From Siphlonurus alternatus (lineage: Eukaryota; Arthropoda; Insecta; Ephemeroptera; Siphlonuridae), in the NCBI GenBank assembly GCA_949825025.1, contig OX463786.1, positions 13,053,309 to 13,117,308 on the forward strand: a DNA stretch of 64,000 bases. The letters are read 5' to 3'. Below, piece after piece: positions 49,595-62,999 of the stretch. Within the stretch, counting starts at the first letter, position 1; every line of letters starts with the position of its first letter. A program made the position numbers and the translations under genes. Under the pieces are notes generated by a model. It did not search any database. It was not told where the DNA came from and worked only from the letters and a program-made list of their open reading frames with translations.

Positions 49595-50574
49595 GTAATT
49601 TTTAAAGTAGGTTTTGAACTTTAATTTTAACGTTAAATTTAGCAATGTATATAGTAACAACAGTATACAGGCTATACAGTATATAATAAATATAACAGCA
49701 ACACAAAACGCATAGTATGGAACAATATACTGTTAATATCATACGAGAACTTAAATTAGAGCAAATCGAGCAACAATGAAAATATAACTGAATTGATAGA
49801 AACGTAATTAATACCGATGTAATTACCCCAACAATACACGACCTTATATTGCTGCATGGACAATGCAACAAAAGGGTACAATAATGCCGCAAGGAGGTCC
49901 ATGCATAGTACCTCTATAAATGTCTCCTTATTTAGTCACAAGCAAAAGATAGGCGCCATAAAAGTAATGCAAAAATATATTATACTTATTGTTATAGTTG
50001 TGAAATATATAATTAGTGACGAAACGTAAAGTGAAAATCTTAGTGAAGTTAAAAAAAAAAAAAAAAAAGATACGATAAGTTATAAATTAAATTATATAAA
50101 TGCATATAGTAGGTATATTAGGTATTCTTTATAGGTATCTAGGTATTCTCTGATTCCATGCCATGCTGCATGAATGAATGTAAATTTTCATCATATGAAT
50201 ATTATATGAATCGATTGTTCATGTATTAACGAACAGACAGAAATATTTCGTTTCCCAAATATTTGCTTATAACATTATAAAAAAAAAGCACTGGTGCTAA
50301 ATTTTGCTGCTTTTTATTTATTTTCTTTACCTTTTTAATAGCAAGCTAATTTTTTTAAATCAATACGAAAATAAATACTAATTTGAGAAATATAAAATTT
50401 ACAAAAGAGAGAATATGATGTCTATTTCTGGTATTTATTTTATATTTAAAAATTTTCATCGCCACATTAAGAAGCTTGAGTACCAAATAAGGTCAACTAT
50501 AATATACTATAGAAATATTCATATACACGAACTACTGCATGCTATGTAAATAACACACAAACTCACCAAACGTT

Positions 50575-50617
50575 ACGCCCACCCCTATATGACGTCATCA
50601 ATGCAAGATGTGGGCGT
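50575..50617. promoter_or_regulatory. CRE flanked by inverted GC boxes
   Basis: ACGCCCAC (50,575-50,582) and its inverse GTGGGCGT (50,610-50,617) surround TGACGTCA (50,590-50,597). This is a compact arrangement of Krüppel-like/Sp-type and CREB/ATF-type sites in AT-rich sequence, about 4 kb upstream of exon 1. Confidence 0.35.
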
Positions 50618-50836
50618 GGCATTTTTAAACGTCAAGTGCTCTTCAACTAAAATACTTCAATATATTTAAGTCTTTTCAAGGAGAACATATATCGCAATAT
50701 GTACTCTGTAACCTGTGGGAAATTACACGTAATTTGTTATATATTATTATATATACTTATATTATAAGTACCTCGGAACCGAACGAACTTTACCCTAGAT
50801 ATCTATGTGCGCATTGTCACACACTCTATTCAGGCG

Positions 50837-50955
50837 TGAAGAGACCTCCGTGTCTTATTAAAGAATGCCCTACACTAGCGCAACCACGCTCGGACCCCGC
50901 AAAGCTCTGAAAATCTTGGTCAAATTTCTGACTATAAGACAAGGAGGTCTCTGGG
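50837..50955. repeat. Palindromic repeat family H, copy 2
   Basis: Ends GAGACCTCCGTGTCTTAT and ATAAGACAAGGAGGTCTC are inverted over about 18 bp. The right half (CTCGGACC, TCAAATTTCTGACTATA) matches 2,402-2,462. Confidence 0.65.
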
Positions 50956-51744
50956 AGAGCTTGAATATTTTGGGATGGTTAGACTGCGTGCTCTTCATAT
51001 CTGCTTCAAAATTGCAACTCTGTACACTATTATGCCTGTGTTCAATAAAGAAATTAAATGCATATTATATATATTGCAAATCTGTATATATTTAAATCTT
51101 GGAGCTGGCAGCACAAGCACAATATTACCAGAGATCTTATATTGTGCAATGTTAACTATTTGATTTTACGTTTTGAGCTATTCCAGCTATTCCATGGAAT
51201 AGCTGTGTATAGTGTATACATGTAGAAAAAAATTACAAAATACAAAAAAATATACATATAATATATTATGTGGAAATAAAATTCATTCTTTTTATTTGGT
51301 AAAAATGCACTATAATTAAAAAAAAAAGAAAATAAAACCTAATAACATAATACTGAAACCATATTATTCCATATATAGTTCCTAATAATCTGCAATCCGG
51401 TTCAAACTTTAGCATTATTATGCTCTTTTTACTTAAAAATCCGTACAATCGCAGGTACTGTACATAAAAACTAAAGCAGTTTAAAACAATATTCTACTCG
51501 TGAATACACAATCGTTCATGAATCACGGTGAATCATCTTTAGAGGGAATTAACATAAGGTTCATTTCATTCTGAAATTATTTTGCATTTACAAACAGACC
51601 TATATTGCGTGGGGGATGTTAAACAAAGAAATTAATCTACAATTCAGATTACTATAGCATCCATTGTATAACAGGTAACCGAGTTCGATTCTGCTAATAT
51701 ATTGTAAACATTATATAGGGGGGTAAGGTCAAAATGGAGGAGGA

Positions 51745-51895
51745 GATGGTTAGGTAACAATTTATAACCCACCTGACCTAACCTGGCCGCCGGACAGGTA
51801 AGTTAACCAATCAGAGATCGAGTTGAGAGGCCACGCCCCACTCACGCACCTGCGTGTCTTAGCCGATCCTCATACGTGAATCGAGAGCTGCATAA
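51745..51895. promoter_or_regulatory. CpG-rich promoter-like stretch with CCAAT and GC box
   Basis: Contains ACCTGGCCGCCGGACAG, AACCAATCAGAG (CCAAT box), CCACGCCCC (GC box, minus GGGGCGTGG) and CACCTGCGTG. On the plus strand GGACAG|GTAAGT is a consensus splice donor. GGTTAGGT and ACCTAACC form a small hairpin at about 51,749-51,792. A promoter with a plus-strand untranslated exon, or an upstream cnc promoter, would both fit. Confidence 0.35.
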
Positions 51896-52029
51896 AAAAA
51901 TTCAGTATGTTGTGGCAGATAAATTTATGTATAAAATGCTTGTGCATGGTTTGCATTTTCTTCTTCTTTGGATTTCAGTTCTTAAAACAATATTACAAAA
52001 GATAATTTTTTTATTATTGCATTAGGATT

Positions 52030-52216
52030 TTCCTATACAAGAAAAACATTATTTGTTTGTATGGAGATGAAATTTTCTTGTAAAGAAAAATTACTGTATA
52101 GCCGGTATTACACAATACAATTTTTCCTTAAAAGAAAACTTGAACTTCATTATGTGGAGATGAAATTTTATTACAAGGAAAAATTTTTATTCAAAATTGT
52201 ATCGTGTAATACAGGA
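52030..52216. mobile_element. Palindromic MITE family D, copy 2 with partial extra arm
   Basis: A full copy at 52,097-52,216 has ends AGCCGGTATTACACAATACA and TTGTATCGTGTAATAC. Immediately left, 52,030-52,095 carries TTTGTATGGAGATGAAATTT and CTTGTAAAGAAAAATT, a partial second copy, suggesting tandem or nested insertion. Confidence 0.75.
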
Positions 52217-53854
52217 ATACTTTAGTGCATGCAGTTTAAAGTTCTTATGATTAATACTTTCATAATGCGTTGCACAATTTTATTATAATAATGGTAAAGT
52301 AAGTTCAATACATGAATATAACAAAATTTAATATCTGTATATGTGTATTTATTCTTTACAAACTCTCAATACAAAATTAAACGTTCATTTAGGCCGGAAT
52401 GTTACATCTCAATATAATATAATACAGTAAATTGAATTTTTGTTGAATATTATAAGGTGCAATATTGTTCCTCATTGTTGAATGCACACACATTAAAACA
52501 GCCAGAAAACTTTTGCCTTATTATTTATATCATAAACAATTAATCTAATCAGCAATACTATATAATATATAATATGTAACATATATTATAATATATTTTT
52601 AAGTTCTACTATAGTTCAAAGATTATAAGGATTAGAGATGAGTTGGATCATAATTATGCTCTTGATGATGACAATGTTCAATTTTATGCTTTTTGTCTTA
52701 TTTATTTCTGTTTGCTGTTATATATAGAGATAACGACGTACTTTAAATTTAATTTTGATTAATATATGTATCTGACATGCTTATATATCGTTATTCAATC
52801 GAAAATCAATAAAATAATTATAAATTATAAAAATAAAGTATAATACCTAGATGCTGATTTTCAAAAGAGGAAAAAAAAAACCTTGATGTTCATAATCATA
52901 ATCACACTCATAAGTGATTTTCTCCATATATTATATCATTATATGGTTTGTTTCTTGTTTCATGGATCAAATGTTAACCATTTACGAAAACATACCTTTA
53001 ATATAGACTGCGTTACCATGACTGACCAGCAAAGAAAAAGTATTGTTATATATTATACTTTTTATGCCAATTTTCACATCGACTTCAAAAAAAAATGAGT
53101 CTTTTTTTTTTTTTTTCACAAGTGCGTATTTCGAACATTCACTTTTTTTTTTACAAAAACTCGAGGTAATATCCAGATAAAAGGTATATAAAAATATAAG
53201 AACTCATGTTTAAAAATTAGACATTAAGGCCATCGTTGAAGCAAAGAATTAATATCTAGATATTAATTCTTTGGTTGAAGCGTGGAAGAGAAGAGATTTA
53301 ACAGTGCGTCATGCAGCACATGTGCTACTATATACTGCTGGATTTTTTTTTCTTTTTTTTTTAATTTGAGGACGATAATTCGCATCCGCATCACGGTAAA
53401 TTTCTTATTAGACATGTGTTAGAACTATAAGTACCAACAATGTGAATTAACATGTTGTTGTATGTAATTTTATAACAATGTAGTACGCTAAAGATGTCAT
53501 TTTTTTGTCCTGCTTAGCGCACAGAAGAAAACAGTACTGTATTATGAATATTTTAAATTGTAATTTAGTAAAAAATAAAATGTTTTTTATCTCTCTCTCT
53601 CTCTCATATATATATTCAAGTACTTTTGTAGTAAGTTGTAACAAAGAAAATAATTTTTTTATACATATAATGCTCTCACAGTTAGAATTTAAATAAAATG
53701 AAAGCTTAATAGACATTTTTTCTCCCTATATTGACAATAATAAAATTAGACTTTAACTTCCCGGCTCTTCGTGGACCCGACGCGAGTTTTGAGGGTTATA
53801 CCTTCTAAGCCTATATTATAGCAATCCATCCCAGGATTTTTCTAATTTTGACTC

Positions 53855-53947
53855 CGGGAACCATGTAAACCTAAGTTAGGATGGTCGACAATTGATGGAG
53901 GATGCCATCAGTTAGCTCTCGGATGAGAGTGAGTGTTTTTTAGCAAA
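53855..53947 (-). mobile_element. SINE body fragment (head missing)
   Basis: AGGATGGTCGACAATTGATG, GATGCCATCA and GAGTGAGTGTTTTTTAGCAA follow the order of the SINE at the left window edge, in the same orientation, but the tRNA-like head is absent. A 5'-truncated copy. Confidence 0.75.
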
Positions 53948-56900
53948 TTACATACAAATACAAAAAAATTGAAGTCATTTTAAATTTTTATTTCCCTCAA
54001 AATAAAATTTCTATAATAAAAGTCACATAAATAAAATGCAGTTTTTATTTTTTAAATATACTTTTCTATATAGATAGAGAGTAAGCTAAAATTAAGTTTT
54101 TTAAAATCTAATTAATTAAAAGAGGACGTAAAAACCCAAATTACCTAATCTAAACAACAAATAAACTCCTTAGGGTGAATTTCCACGATATAAAAACATA
54201 CCCTAGACTCTACTACCGAAGTCATGCAATACCTAGGACGAGGTTTAGTAATCTTATCTTGATATTATCATCAGTGATAACATCATGCGTGCAGCTGATT
54301 AAATTTTACGTTTGACCTCGTGTAGTCAGCCTAATAGAGAGCGTGCGAAATTAACTCGGGTTTAGTTTTTATATAAAAAAAAATCAATTTTTTGTTAAAA
54401 AAATGTTTTTAATTATGTTATAAAAGTCACGCGTTTGTTTCAAGTTTTATATAAAATATGCATCAAGTCTTTTCTCATTACCATTTTAATTACATTATAC
54501 GACAAAATTTATTATAAATGAATATTTTAATCTATGTAAAAAGAACACGCATTCTTAATTTTTGATATTAATATAAGTTTAATTATATAAAAAATAATGA
54601 TTTAAATATTAATAAAATCTAAAAAAACACACATGCATGATATTTCATCGTAATTATGTTTTCTGAAACTTTCATTGTGCAGATAAATATTATAATAATG
54701 CAGTAAAAATGCATTAAAAATTTAATTTTCCTCTTTAAAAAAAATTTGGGGGGGGGGTCATATTATGCAGTATTTATGTTACATTTATGAGCTACATTGT
54801 CCTCTAAAACTATAACCTCAAAAAGTAATTGACAAATATAGCATAAACTGATGTCAATAAATAATTTTAAATTTTGCTTCAGATCGTATTAAATTTATAT
54901 ATAATATTATATTCCTAATTAATCTAACTAAAGAAAAATTCATATTAAAAAATAATTTTTCACCTATATTTCAACACAATACAGTACGTATGGTTGAGGG
55001 TAAATTGTAATATTTAAAAATTATAAAGTTGATTTCAAAATTTCAGTTATTTAAATAAGTTCTAAATATTTGTTAATCCTTTTTGTTACAGCAATACTCG
55101 GTATAAAAATACTCGGTTGCTCTGTATTGGCAAATGTTGCGAGCAGAAAACAGATACTTTTGGTCTTCAAGCATCGCTGCTTCTTGATGCAGTTGACGCA
55201 ATGAGTGCAACGGAGAAAATTATTGGAACGATGGTGTTAATTTCCTTCACTTACTAACGCAGATGGTATTAGTAATAGAAAATAAACTAGGTCATTGCTT
55301 GCAGAAATATATACGTGATAAATGAGGCATTTTCAATTTTATATAGTGCGTAAGTATTTAGAATATTCTATAAATATTTTTTTTTAATTTAAAATATTTT
55401 TTATATCAGTATTAAAATTATCTACGCCTGTTTATTTTTTGTGTTATATTAAAAACAGTTTATCTTTCTGTCAATTAGTTAAGGAAGAGTAACACAACAC
55501 TATACTGTATATTTTAGTTAAAAAGATGTGCAGTCCAAAAGAAAACTCATAACAAAAGAACCTTTTTTGCATGGATAATTAAAGTTACAAATATTATCGC
55601 TTAATTGCACGCAAATACACACAAAATAATTTCGTTTATTTGATTTTGTTAGTAAATGATGTTACCGAGTGATATTGCAAGACAAGCACATAATCCACAA
55701 GTTCAAATTTGTATAATAGAGTAAAAAAAAAAATGCAGTTCCAATTGCATGCTTTATTAAATTTTAACCTTTACACTAAAAACTAACAAGAAGTCTCACT
55801 AAAGGACGAAATATTTAAGCCTATAATTATTCTAAATTTCATTTAAATGCACTTTTAGTTACAAAATGGGAAACTTTATTTCACCGAAATTTTTACTGTA
55901 TATATAAAAGAAAAGGAATAGTGGCTATCTTTTTACTTTTTAGGAACCAACCAAGTTCACAATTTGGGGAAAAAATTTGTGCATTTACATAATTTTTAGA
56001 AAAATATGAATTAAATTTCGATACTATATAACATTGTAAAATTGGGATTTATCACAAAACAAATTATCACTGTTTTAGTGTTTAAAATGCCATCTTCAAA
56101 CTAAAAACTCATCATAAGATTCGATAAACTTTTATCATCTTTGCCAAAAAATAGCACTATTTAACATTTAAATATCATAAAATTATTATAATATACTTTA
56201 CATATTTTTTATATTTAATATATATGAACAATTTATTGCAACATGCATATTTCTTTTACACGCACAATATTTAAAAATTCATAAGACAATGCAATAAATT
56301 ATTGCACGCACGACTAAATTTTTATTTGCACAAATACATTTCAAACAATTTTAGCAACATAATCAATATTAAATCAACCTAAATTATTAAAAAAAAAAAA
56401 AAAAAAGAATCTACAACATAGATTAATTATTATTTTATAAAATCAAACAATGGCAATGAAAAAACAACAATGCAATTCAACAAAAATCGTGACAGTATGA
56501 CATTCCCTTCTCTATATTGTTCAGAGAACAAAAAGATTTTATTGATCAAAGGTTTTGCAATAACAAAAAAATTAAATAAAAAAAAGATTGTCACTAATTT
56601 AACCTCGAGGGTCATCTTTAATCAAATTGACATTTCGGTCGCTTAGCAACAATAAAACTTTTTTATTAAACAATAGCCAACAATGTAGCAAAATGACAAC
56701 AATTCATTGCTTAATGTTGCATATATGGCTCAATGATGCCAAAAGAAGTTAGTATTTATAACGCATATTATACTGTACAATAATATAAAATAAAAGTTTC
56801 TTAAGTTTTAACACATTATTAATTATAATATAAATTATGAAAATGTGTGAAATAATAATAATATATGTGCGGTAAAGTATTATATTATTAATTATTATCC

Positions 56901-58788
56901 TATATTTTATAGATGGTAATATAATATTTACATAATTATCCAATTTAATACAGATAATTGTAAAGTGTACGAAAATCAATTCGGCAACTGAAGCGTTACA
57001 TTATTCTCAAGCTAAAATTAAGTGCGTTAGCAAAAAAGGTTCAATTACTTATAATTCCCCACAAATTTAATTTATTGTCGTTATATTCGTATTAGACTAC
57101 GGTCATTGTTAACTTAGATAGTGATTTTTGTTGAGTTTTACTCCAGTTTGAAATTATCACTTTATATTAACATTATTCCAAACTCTCAAAATAATATAAT
57201 ACCCCAAAATTATCTGTACCTACCCTGAGCTTTAAAATTTTACTTTCAAATACAATTGAAAAACGAAGCTTTTATTCAAGTAAAAAAAATATAAAATCAA
57301 ATATATTCCAAACTATATTTATTTATATGTATATATATAGAATTTATTAGATGCTGCATGAATAACCAAGACAGTTCAGTTTTGCGCCAAGGAGATTAAA
57401 ACGAATCTAGCTGTAAATTAAATTTCAAAATGTACATAAAAAACAACAAAGTGATTTGTTATGCTTTAAGCTTTGTAAAAATTACAAACACTATTCGTAG
57501 AAATTTATTTATTTAATTTTCAAGCTTTTCTTACATCAAAACTTCAGAGAAGCTTGAAAAATTTCGTGTGTAAAGTACAAAAATATCGGCGCTTACGCCA
57601 TCTCTTAGTCAATGTTTACACTAAAAACTTGATTTCTTGCCAGATGCTGCCACCTACACAATTAACCTTGAACTATATGCACGAGTGCACTGTGAAGTTT
57701 TTATTTTGAATCTTTGCCAACTTTTTACCCAATATTTTGCAGTTTGTTTAATTCTGCAGCTCTTGTTTAAGCAATTAATAAGACAAAGATGCATTTAAGT
57801 TTTGCAATTGACCCAAAAGCATTTATAATTTCTGTCTCATCCATCACTTTCAAGTATTTTTACAAATATCGCAACAAAAAGACATAAATAGCCGATGTAA
57901 TTAAGCGAAAGCTCTCAATTAATGTTTCATTTCAATAAATCTATAACAATCAAACAGTGTCACATAAAAAATATTTTTCGAGCTCTTTAATTACTATTTA
58001 ATGTCAATAATTACTTTCGAAGAGGAAATACTAATTTAACTATGAGAAATATACCGTATATATTTTTTGTCATCATTAAAAAAATAATTCAAACTTAATT
58101 TTACTATTGATGTAAAAAAATCTAATAAAAAAGGAACTATTTCACCTACATACGTCTTACAAATCACTTAAACTGTAAACCTGAAAAAAAATACAACATG
58201 AACGAGAACTCAGGTCATGTAAATCTATTCTTGTTTCTATATGCAACGATGAAATGTTTAAAGATCCTACACATCGTTTCCCAAAGTCAAAAGTTACTTC
58301 ACCGCCTCAACTTGTTATAGACATAAGCGGTGCACCCACGATGTTCGTTCACCGATGATGCACTCGCTATACACTTCATGTCATCCGAAACGTCACATTT
58401 AAATGTTGTCATAATATATTCTATACCGACTTAACCTATATTTATTATTACTTTTTTGTTAACTCTTTTTTCATTTTTTTTTTCTTATTATTTCACCTAA
58501 TACATATAGCCATGACCATCCTTTCCCTCCTTTAACCCTAGAGATCCCTACCCATTAACCCGCTTTGAGCTCTCATACTCATAGGGGTGTATTGACTGTA
58601 TTCCTGTAAAAAAAAAAATACATACATTTTTATTACTATATAGATCTGATATTTTAGGAACAGGATACTGCATGCCAAAGTGCCAAAGAAAACACCATAA
58701 CACCTAAAGGTGGCTCTTAATTTCTTCAATTTGAAAATAGGGTAAATCTTCTTACCTTCCTAAAAATAATAAATCTGTATTATTAGTG

Positions 58789-58922
<134 letters not shown>

Positions 58923-59221
58923 TATGTATGTGATGTGTCTTAAGTTTTAATTAATTAATTTGATTGAATGAACAATTATTTCAATTAGACTTCTCAGAAA
59001 TCTTTTTCATTTGCCCCATGGGCTGTTTTGTTATATTAATTTTGACTATAATATGTGTTGTATTATTGTACAGTGCCCATGAAAGAGATAATAAAATAAG
59101 GATAACATTTCCTCTGTCCCGATGTGTACACAGATTTAAAATTTTTATAGACGTAAGAAAACTCATTCTAAACATCCCGAAAATTCAAATTCCCCACTGC
59201 GATGCCTATGTCAGAGCAGGG

Positions 59222-60035
59222 GTACTGTTCGAGCAGAGCAAACTTGAGTAGAAGGCCACAACACGACCGCGCCCACTTTTCAATAGCCGTCCTACTGAGC
59301 AGCAGGTTTGCGTGTAATCAAATGGGAGAGGGCTTGACTTTGGTCGCGGTTTACGACAATTACGCTGTATACTAGAGTTTTCAAAATGAAACAAGTTTAA
59401 CTCTAATATAGTTTAATCTTACTGGACAACCTTTTTTTTCACGCAAAAACAATATTAATACACTTAAATTAAACTTTTATGAACCCGACTTCTGCTACTT
59501 CTGTTACATCTGCGCATGCGCCGGCATGCGCGAAGTAATAAAAGTCAGTTTACTGGCGATGACGTCATATGAACATTGAAAGCCTTTCTTCATAGCGAGT
59601 GACTTTCACTTTACTTAATTGCATTTTCTATACTTTGTATGTATCAAGTAAAGTTATTTACTACATCGAAAATAATGTATGAAAGTTGATTCAAGTACTT
59701 TTATATTTTCAATATTTCGTGACGTCATGATACATTACTAAAGCTTGGAAGATAGAACCAAGTTCCCGCCCTAACTTTACCGTCTTATATCTCAAGAAGT
59801 ATGATATTTATGAACTAAATAAAATAATTAGCAAACGGGAGACTACATTGAAGTATTATTGCACTACAAGACACCTTCATTAATATCAAGTAAATATTTA
59901 AAAAAAAATATTTCCTCCCGATTACATTGCATGTTATTTTTTAAATTCCGGACGGCTAATGTCTCGACAGATGACGATCGCGCCGGCTGGGTTTTGGCCT
60001 CCTACTCAAGTACGCTCTGGTTCGAGGAGTACATT
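59222..60035. repeat. Inverted duplication flanking a CRE/NRF1 island
   Basis: The block at 59,950-60,030 (GGACGGCTAATG, GGCCTCCTACTCAAGT, GCTCTGGTTCGAGGAGTAC) recurs inverted at 59,222-59,292 (minus GGACGGCTATTG, GGCCTTCTACTCAAGT, GCTCTGCTCGAACAGTAC). Arms of about 70-80 bp are imperfect and separated by about 660 bp. They may be terminal repeats of an element or an old inverted duplication. Confidence 0.7.
59511..59567. promoter_or_regulatory. Twin NRF1/Ewg-type sites next to a CRE
   Basis: TGCGCATGCGCC (59,511-59,522) is followed immediately by GGCATGCGCG (59,523-59,532). The first is a perfect nuclear respiratory factor 1 (erect wing) palindrome and the second a close match. TGACGTCA lies at 59,560-59,567. 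Such sites are very rare by chance in this AT-rich sequence and mark promoters in animals. No exon was identified next to it. Confidence 0.45.
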
Positions 60036-62304
60036 TAGCGATGCACTCACGCCCTTGTATGAACTTGGTATGACAAATCTGGTAGGACGATGACTCTAAA
60101 ATCCCACACAACGTTTACTTACAAGCCCTAGTCTCTTGTGCAAGCAAACTACGTGGGTCCTAGCTTGTTTTTTCAACGTTGCTGCACTTGTGCATGTAAG
60201 TCATTGCATACATAATGTAAGGTTACGTAAGGGTAATATGTTTTTGTGTTATTCCTATGATTGTTTATACTTTTATTATAGCAAAGGTTATAAGCTAACA
60301 TGACCTGCATTACGCAGAAAGTATTTGAACGTTGTAATGTATATGAAAACACGTAAAAAAAAATAATGGAGAGGTTGATATTGTAATAAATTGTGGAAAA
60401 CATTAAGGTTTGTGATCACTTTGCAATCAGTGGCGTAACTATGCAGAAGTATAGGGGGGGGGGGACTCTTGAAAAATAAACGGACAGAGAATGTTTTTTA
60501 AGGGTTTATCTTTGCCTCCACTCACTTTTTATCGACACCCTCTCTATCGAATGAAGAAAAAAACGTATTTTTTCACTATAGCTTTTACACCATTACACAT
60601 AATGGTTACTAAAATAGACCTATCTATCTGTAACATTTGCGACATCGTTAACTTTTTACTTCACTTTTAAGAAATAGCTCTTACAAGTTAGTACAACTAA
60701 AGCCAGCACATGCAAACTAGCTTAATGAATATACACTTTTCAGTAAAGGTCATTTTCTTATCTTGTTCATAGAGATGACAACCTTCTATGCCTGAATGGC
60801 GTTTATTCTAGTTTGATCCTCATAACTATAGGCAAACCAAAGCCCTAACTATATTATTTATCTCTGTCGACTATTGACATTAAATTATAATAATATATTA
60901 TACGAGAAAATATGATTTATTCAAAATTCAATACACTACCCATGCAGCATTAAAAGTGCCTCAATTGCAGTTAATATTGTATGCATGGTTATACACTTAC
61001 AATTTGTAATCTGATATTTGAGTTGTCATCAAAATTAATTATCCATTACAATATTCGAGTTCCATATTATGGTTTCAGGTCTAAACTTCACCACAATATT
61101 TTCTCATTAGTGGTGGATCTACACCATTTTGATAACTAACGTATTATCATATAATTATTTTATATCCTTTTAAACAATAAACATGACATAAATTTAATAA
61201 AATCCAACAGTGTTAATGAACTACAGCTGATAATAATGTGGTTACTAATTTTCTCCGCGTCTTCTTTGTAATTATTGCTATGTAGTCAGTAACTTTCACC
61301 GACCGCAAGGACACGCTACATGCAGCTGCATTTATTATCGCTTGCAGCAGCTGACAAATGCACTTTATACCATAATAATTATTACACTCTTTTATTATAT
61401 TATTGATAAGCTAGTCTGGTAATAATACAAAAAATATGCAGTTAATTCTTATATTATTTAAAAATATAAATAAAAAGGCCCTTGAACGAACATCGCACAC
61501 AGTCTACTTTACAGGGGGTAATAGCAATTTAAACTTTAAACAGATCGGTATATAATACGTTGGTAAGGTGATACAGAATACAACATGCAGGCAGATTTTA
61601 AAAAACATCTACATTATACTGCCATACTGCAGGGAAAATAAAAAGTGAAGTAAACAAAATATTCAGTTTTAAATTTATAAATTTCTGCTCACCTCTGAAT
61701 TTTTACTTTAATTTTTTTTTTTAAACTTTTATTTTATTTTATTTGTTTATTTTTTTTTTAATATTTACACAATGTTGTACCAGCCAGGGTTTTGGTATTT
61801 CTTCCTATATATACTAATACATATTATGTATTCCATCAATATTACTATTTTTCGGTGTTTGTTTTTAACTCTGAATACGACGTCACAAGTAAGAGAAAAT
61901 CGTACTTTGAAAAACAAGTATCAGACTTGCAAATTTTAAAACTTGAATTTTCAATTTGTTTATGGTATATATATATATACTAAAATGTTTGTCACCTTAC
62001 CGATTTCTAAAGAAATTTAAATACATATAACTTATTATATAACATGTTACATAACATAACGTGTATATACTAGATTTTTTTGGAAACCTATACTATAGGT
62101 AAATTTGTTATCAAGTACGTCAGTGGGCTGATATTTAACTTGCATATAAATATTAAGCAGCTGTAGAAAATTTGTTATTTGGGTATTTAATTTCTGTGTT
62201 AAAATTATAATAAACGGGGAAAGCTCCCTAAAAACTTTTACTATTTCACCATATATTTATATGCAGTATTTAAATGTGTTTTTTTGCATCATAATATTCG
62301 GCTA

Positions 62305-62395
62305 GATCCAGGTTTCTCGCACTAATCACGTTTAGTGCATGTCATTGAATTAGGCCGTGGCACTAACCACGATTAGTCTGAATCCGTGATAACTT
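62305..62395. repeat. Palindromic MITE family F, copy 2 (ends lost)
   Basis: Contains CCAGGTTTCTCGCACTAA, GTCATTGAATTAG and CACTAACCACGATTAGT, matching copy 1 at 38,394-38,508 read on the opposite strand. The outer ATTCACAAA ends are missing. Confidence 0.65.
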
Positions 62396-62799
62396 TATAC
62401 CAATATTTAAATGTAAAAAAAGGTAGTACAAAAAAAAAAGTACAAAGGATGTGAGAACCAATTATTAAATCAAATACGTGTAAGTACTGTATTTTTTAGA
62501 CAAATTCAAGGTCTCCAAATATTATTATTCATCTTACCTCACATCCTATCTCTTCTCCTTACATTCTGAGAAAGTACGTAAGTACAGAGACGCAAATAGA
62601 AAGTGTCAATATTCCCTTCTCACAACGTTTCTTTTCATTCAGTAATAATGTTATCACTTTTTATCAACATTCTAGTAATTGGCCAATTAAGGGGGCAATA
62701 CTGCCAATTTTTATATCCATTTTACCATATCGAATTAGCCTATGTATTCATTTTCTTGTTGAGAGCATGGTAGCTCTATTTACTATGGTGGTGTCACGA

Positions 62800-62999
62800 T
62801 CGCCTATTTTCAAATTTGGTGCGTAAACTTTTCCACTTTTTATCCAATCAGATCGCTCAAATATTGTGACGTCACAGCAATTACGCACTCCGATTGGCTA
62901 GGTCTTATTCGTAACACTTCCTCTTCTAGGCCTCTAGTTTCCTTGGTTGTAAGAACAGAGAGATGTTTGATTTACAACATTACAACCTTGTTCAATAAG
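62800..62999 (+). promoter_or_regulatory. Candidate plus-strand promoter and untranslated first exon
   Basis: CCAATCA (62,844-62,850), TGACGTCA (62,867-62,874) and an inverted CCAAT (GATTGG, about 62,893) precede CTTCCTCTTC and a purine/pyrimidine-mixed leader that ends on a perfect donor, AAG|GTAAGT, at 62,999/63,000. The only ATG in the leader (62,963) opens an 11-codon frame that stops at the donor. A 5' untranslated exon of a gene or long RNA running rightward, away from cnc, is the best reading. Confidence 0.4.

Noticed and set aside
51740..51795. TTAGG-like motifs as telomeric repeats
   Set aside because: Only isolated GGTTAGGT and its inverse occur; there is no (TTAGG)n array.
60425..60480. 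CAGTGGCGTAACTATG-type sequence followed by a G run
   Set aside because: Resembles termini seen in some transposable elements, but no second end or copy was found in the window.
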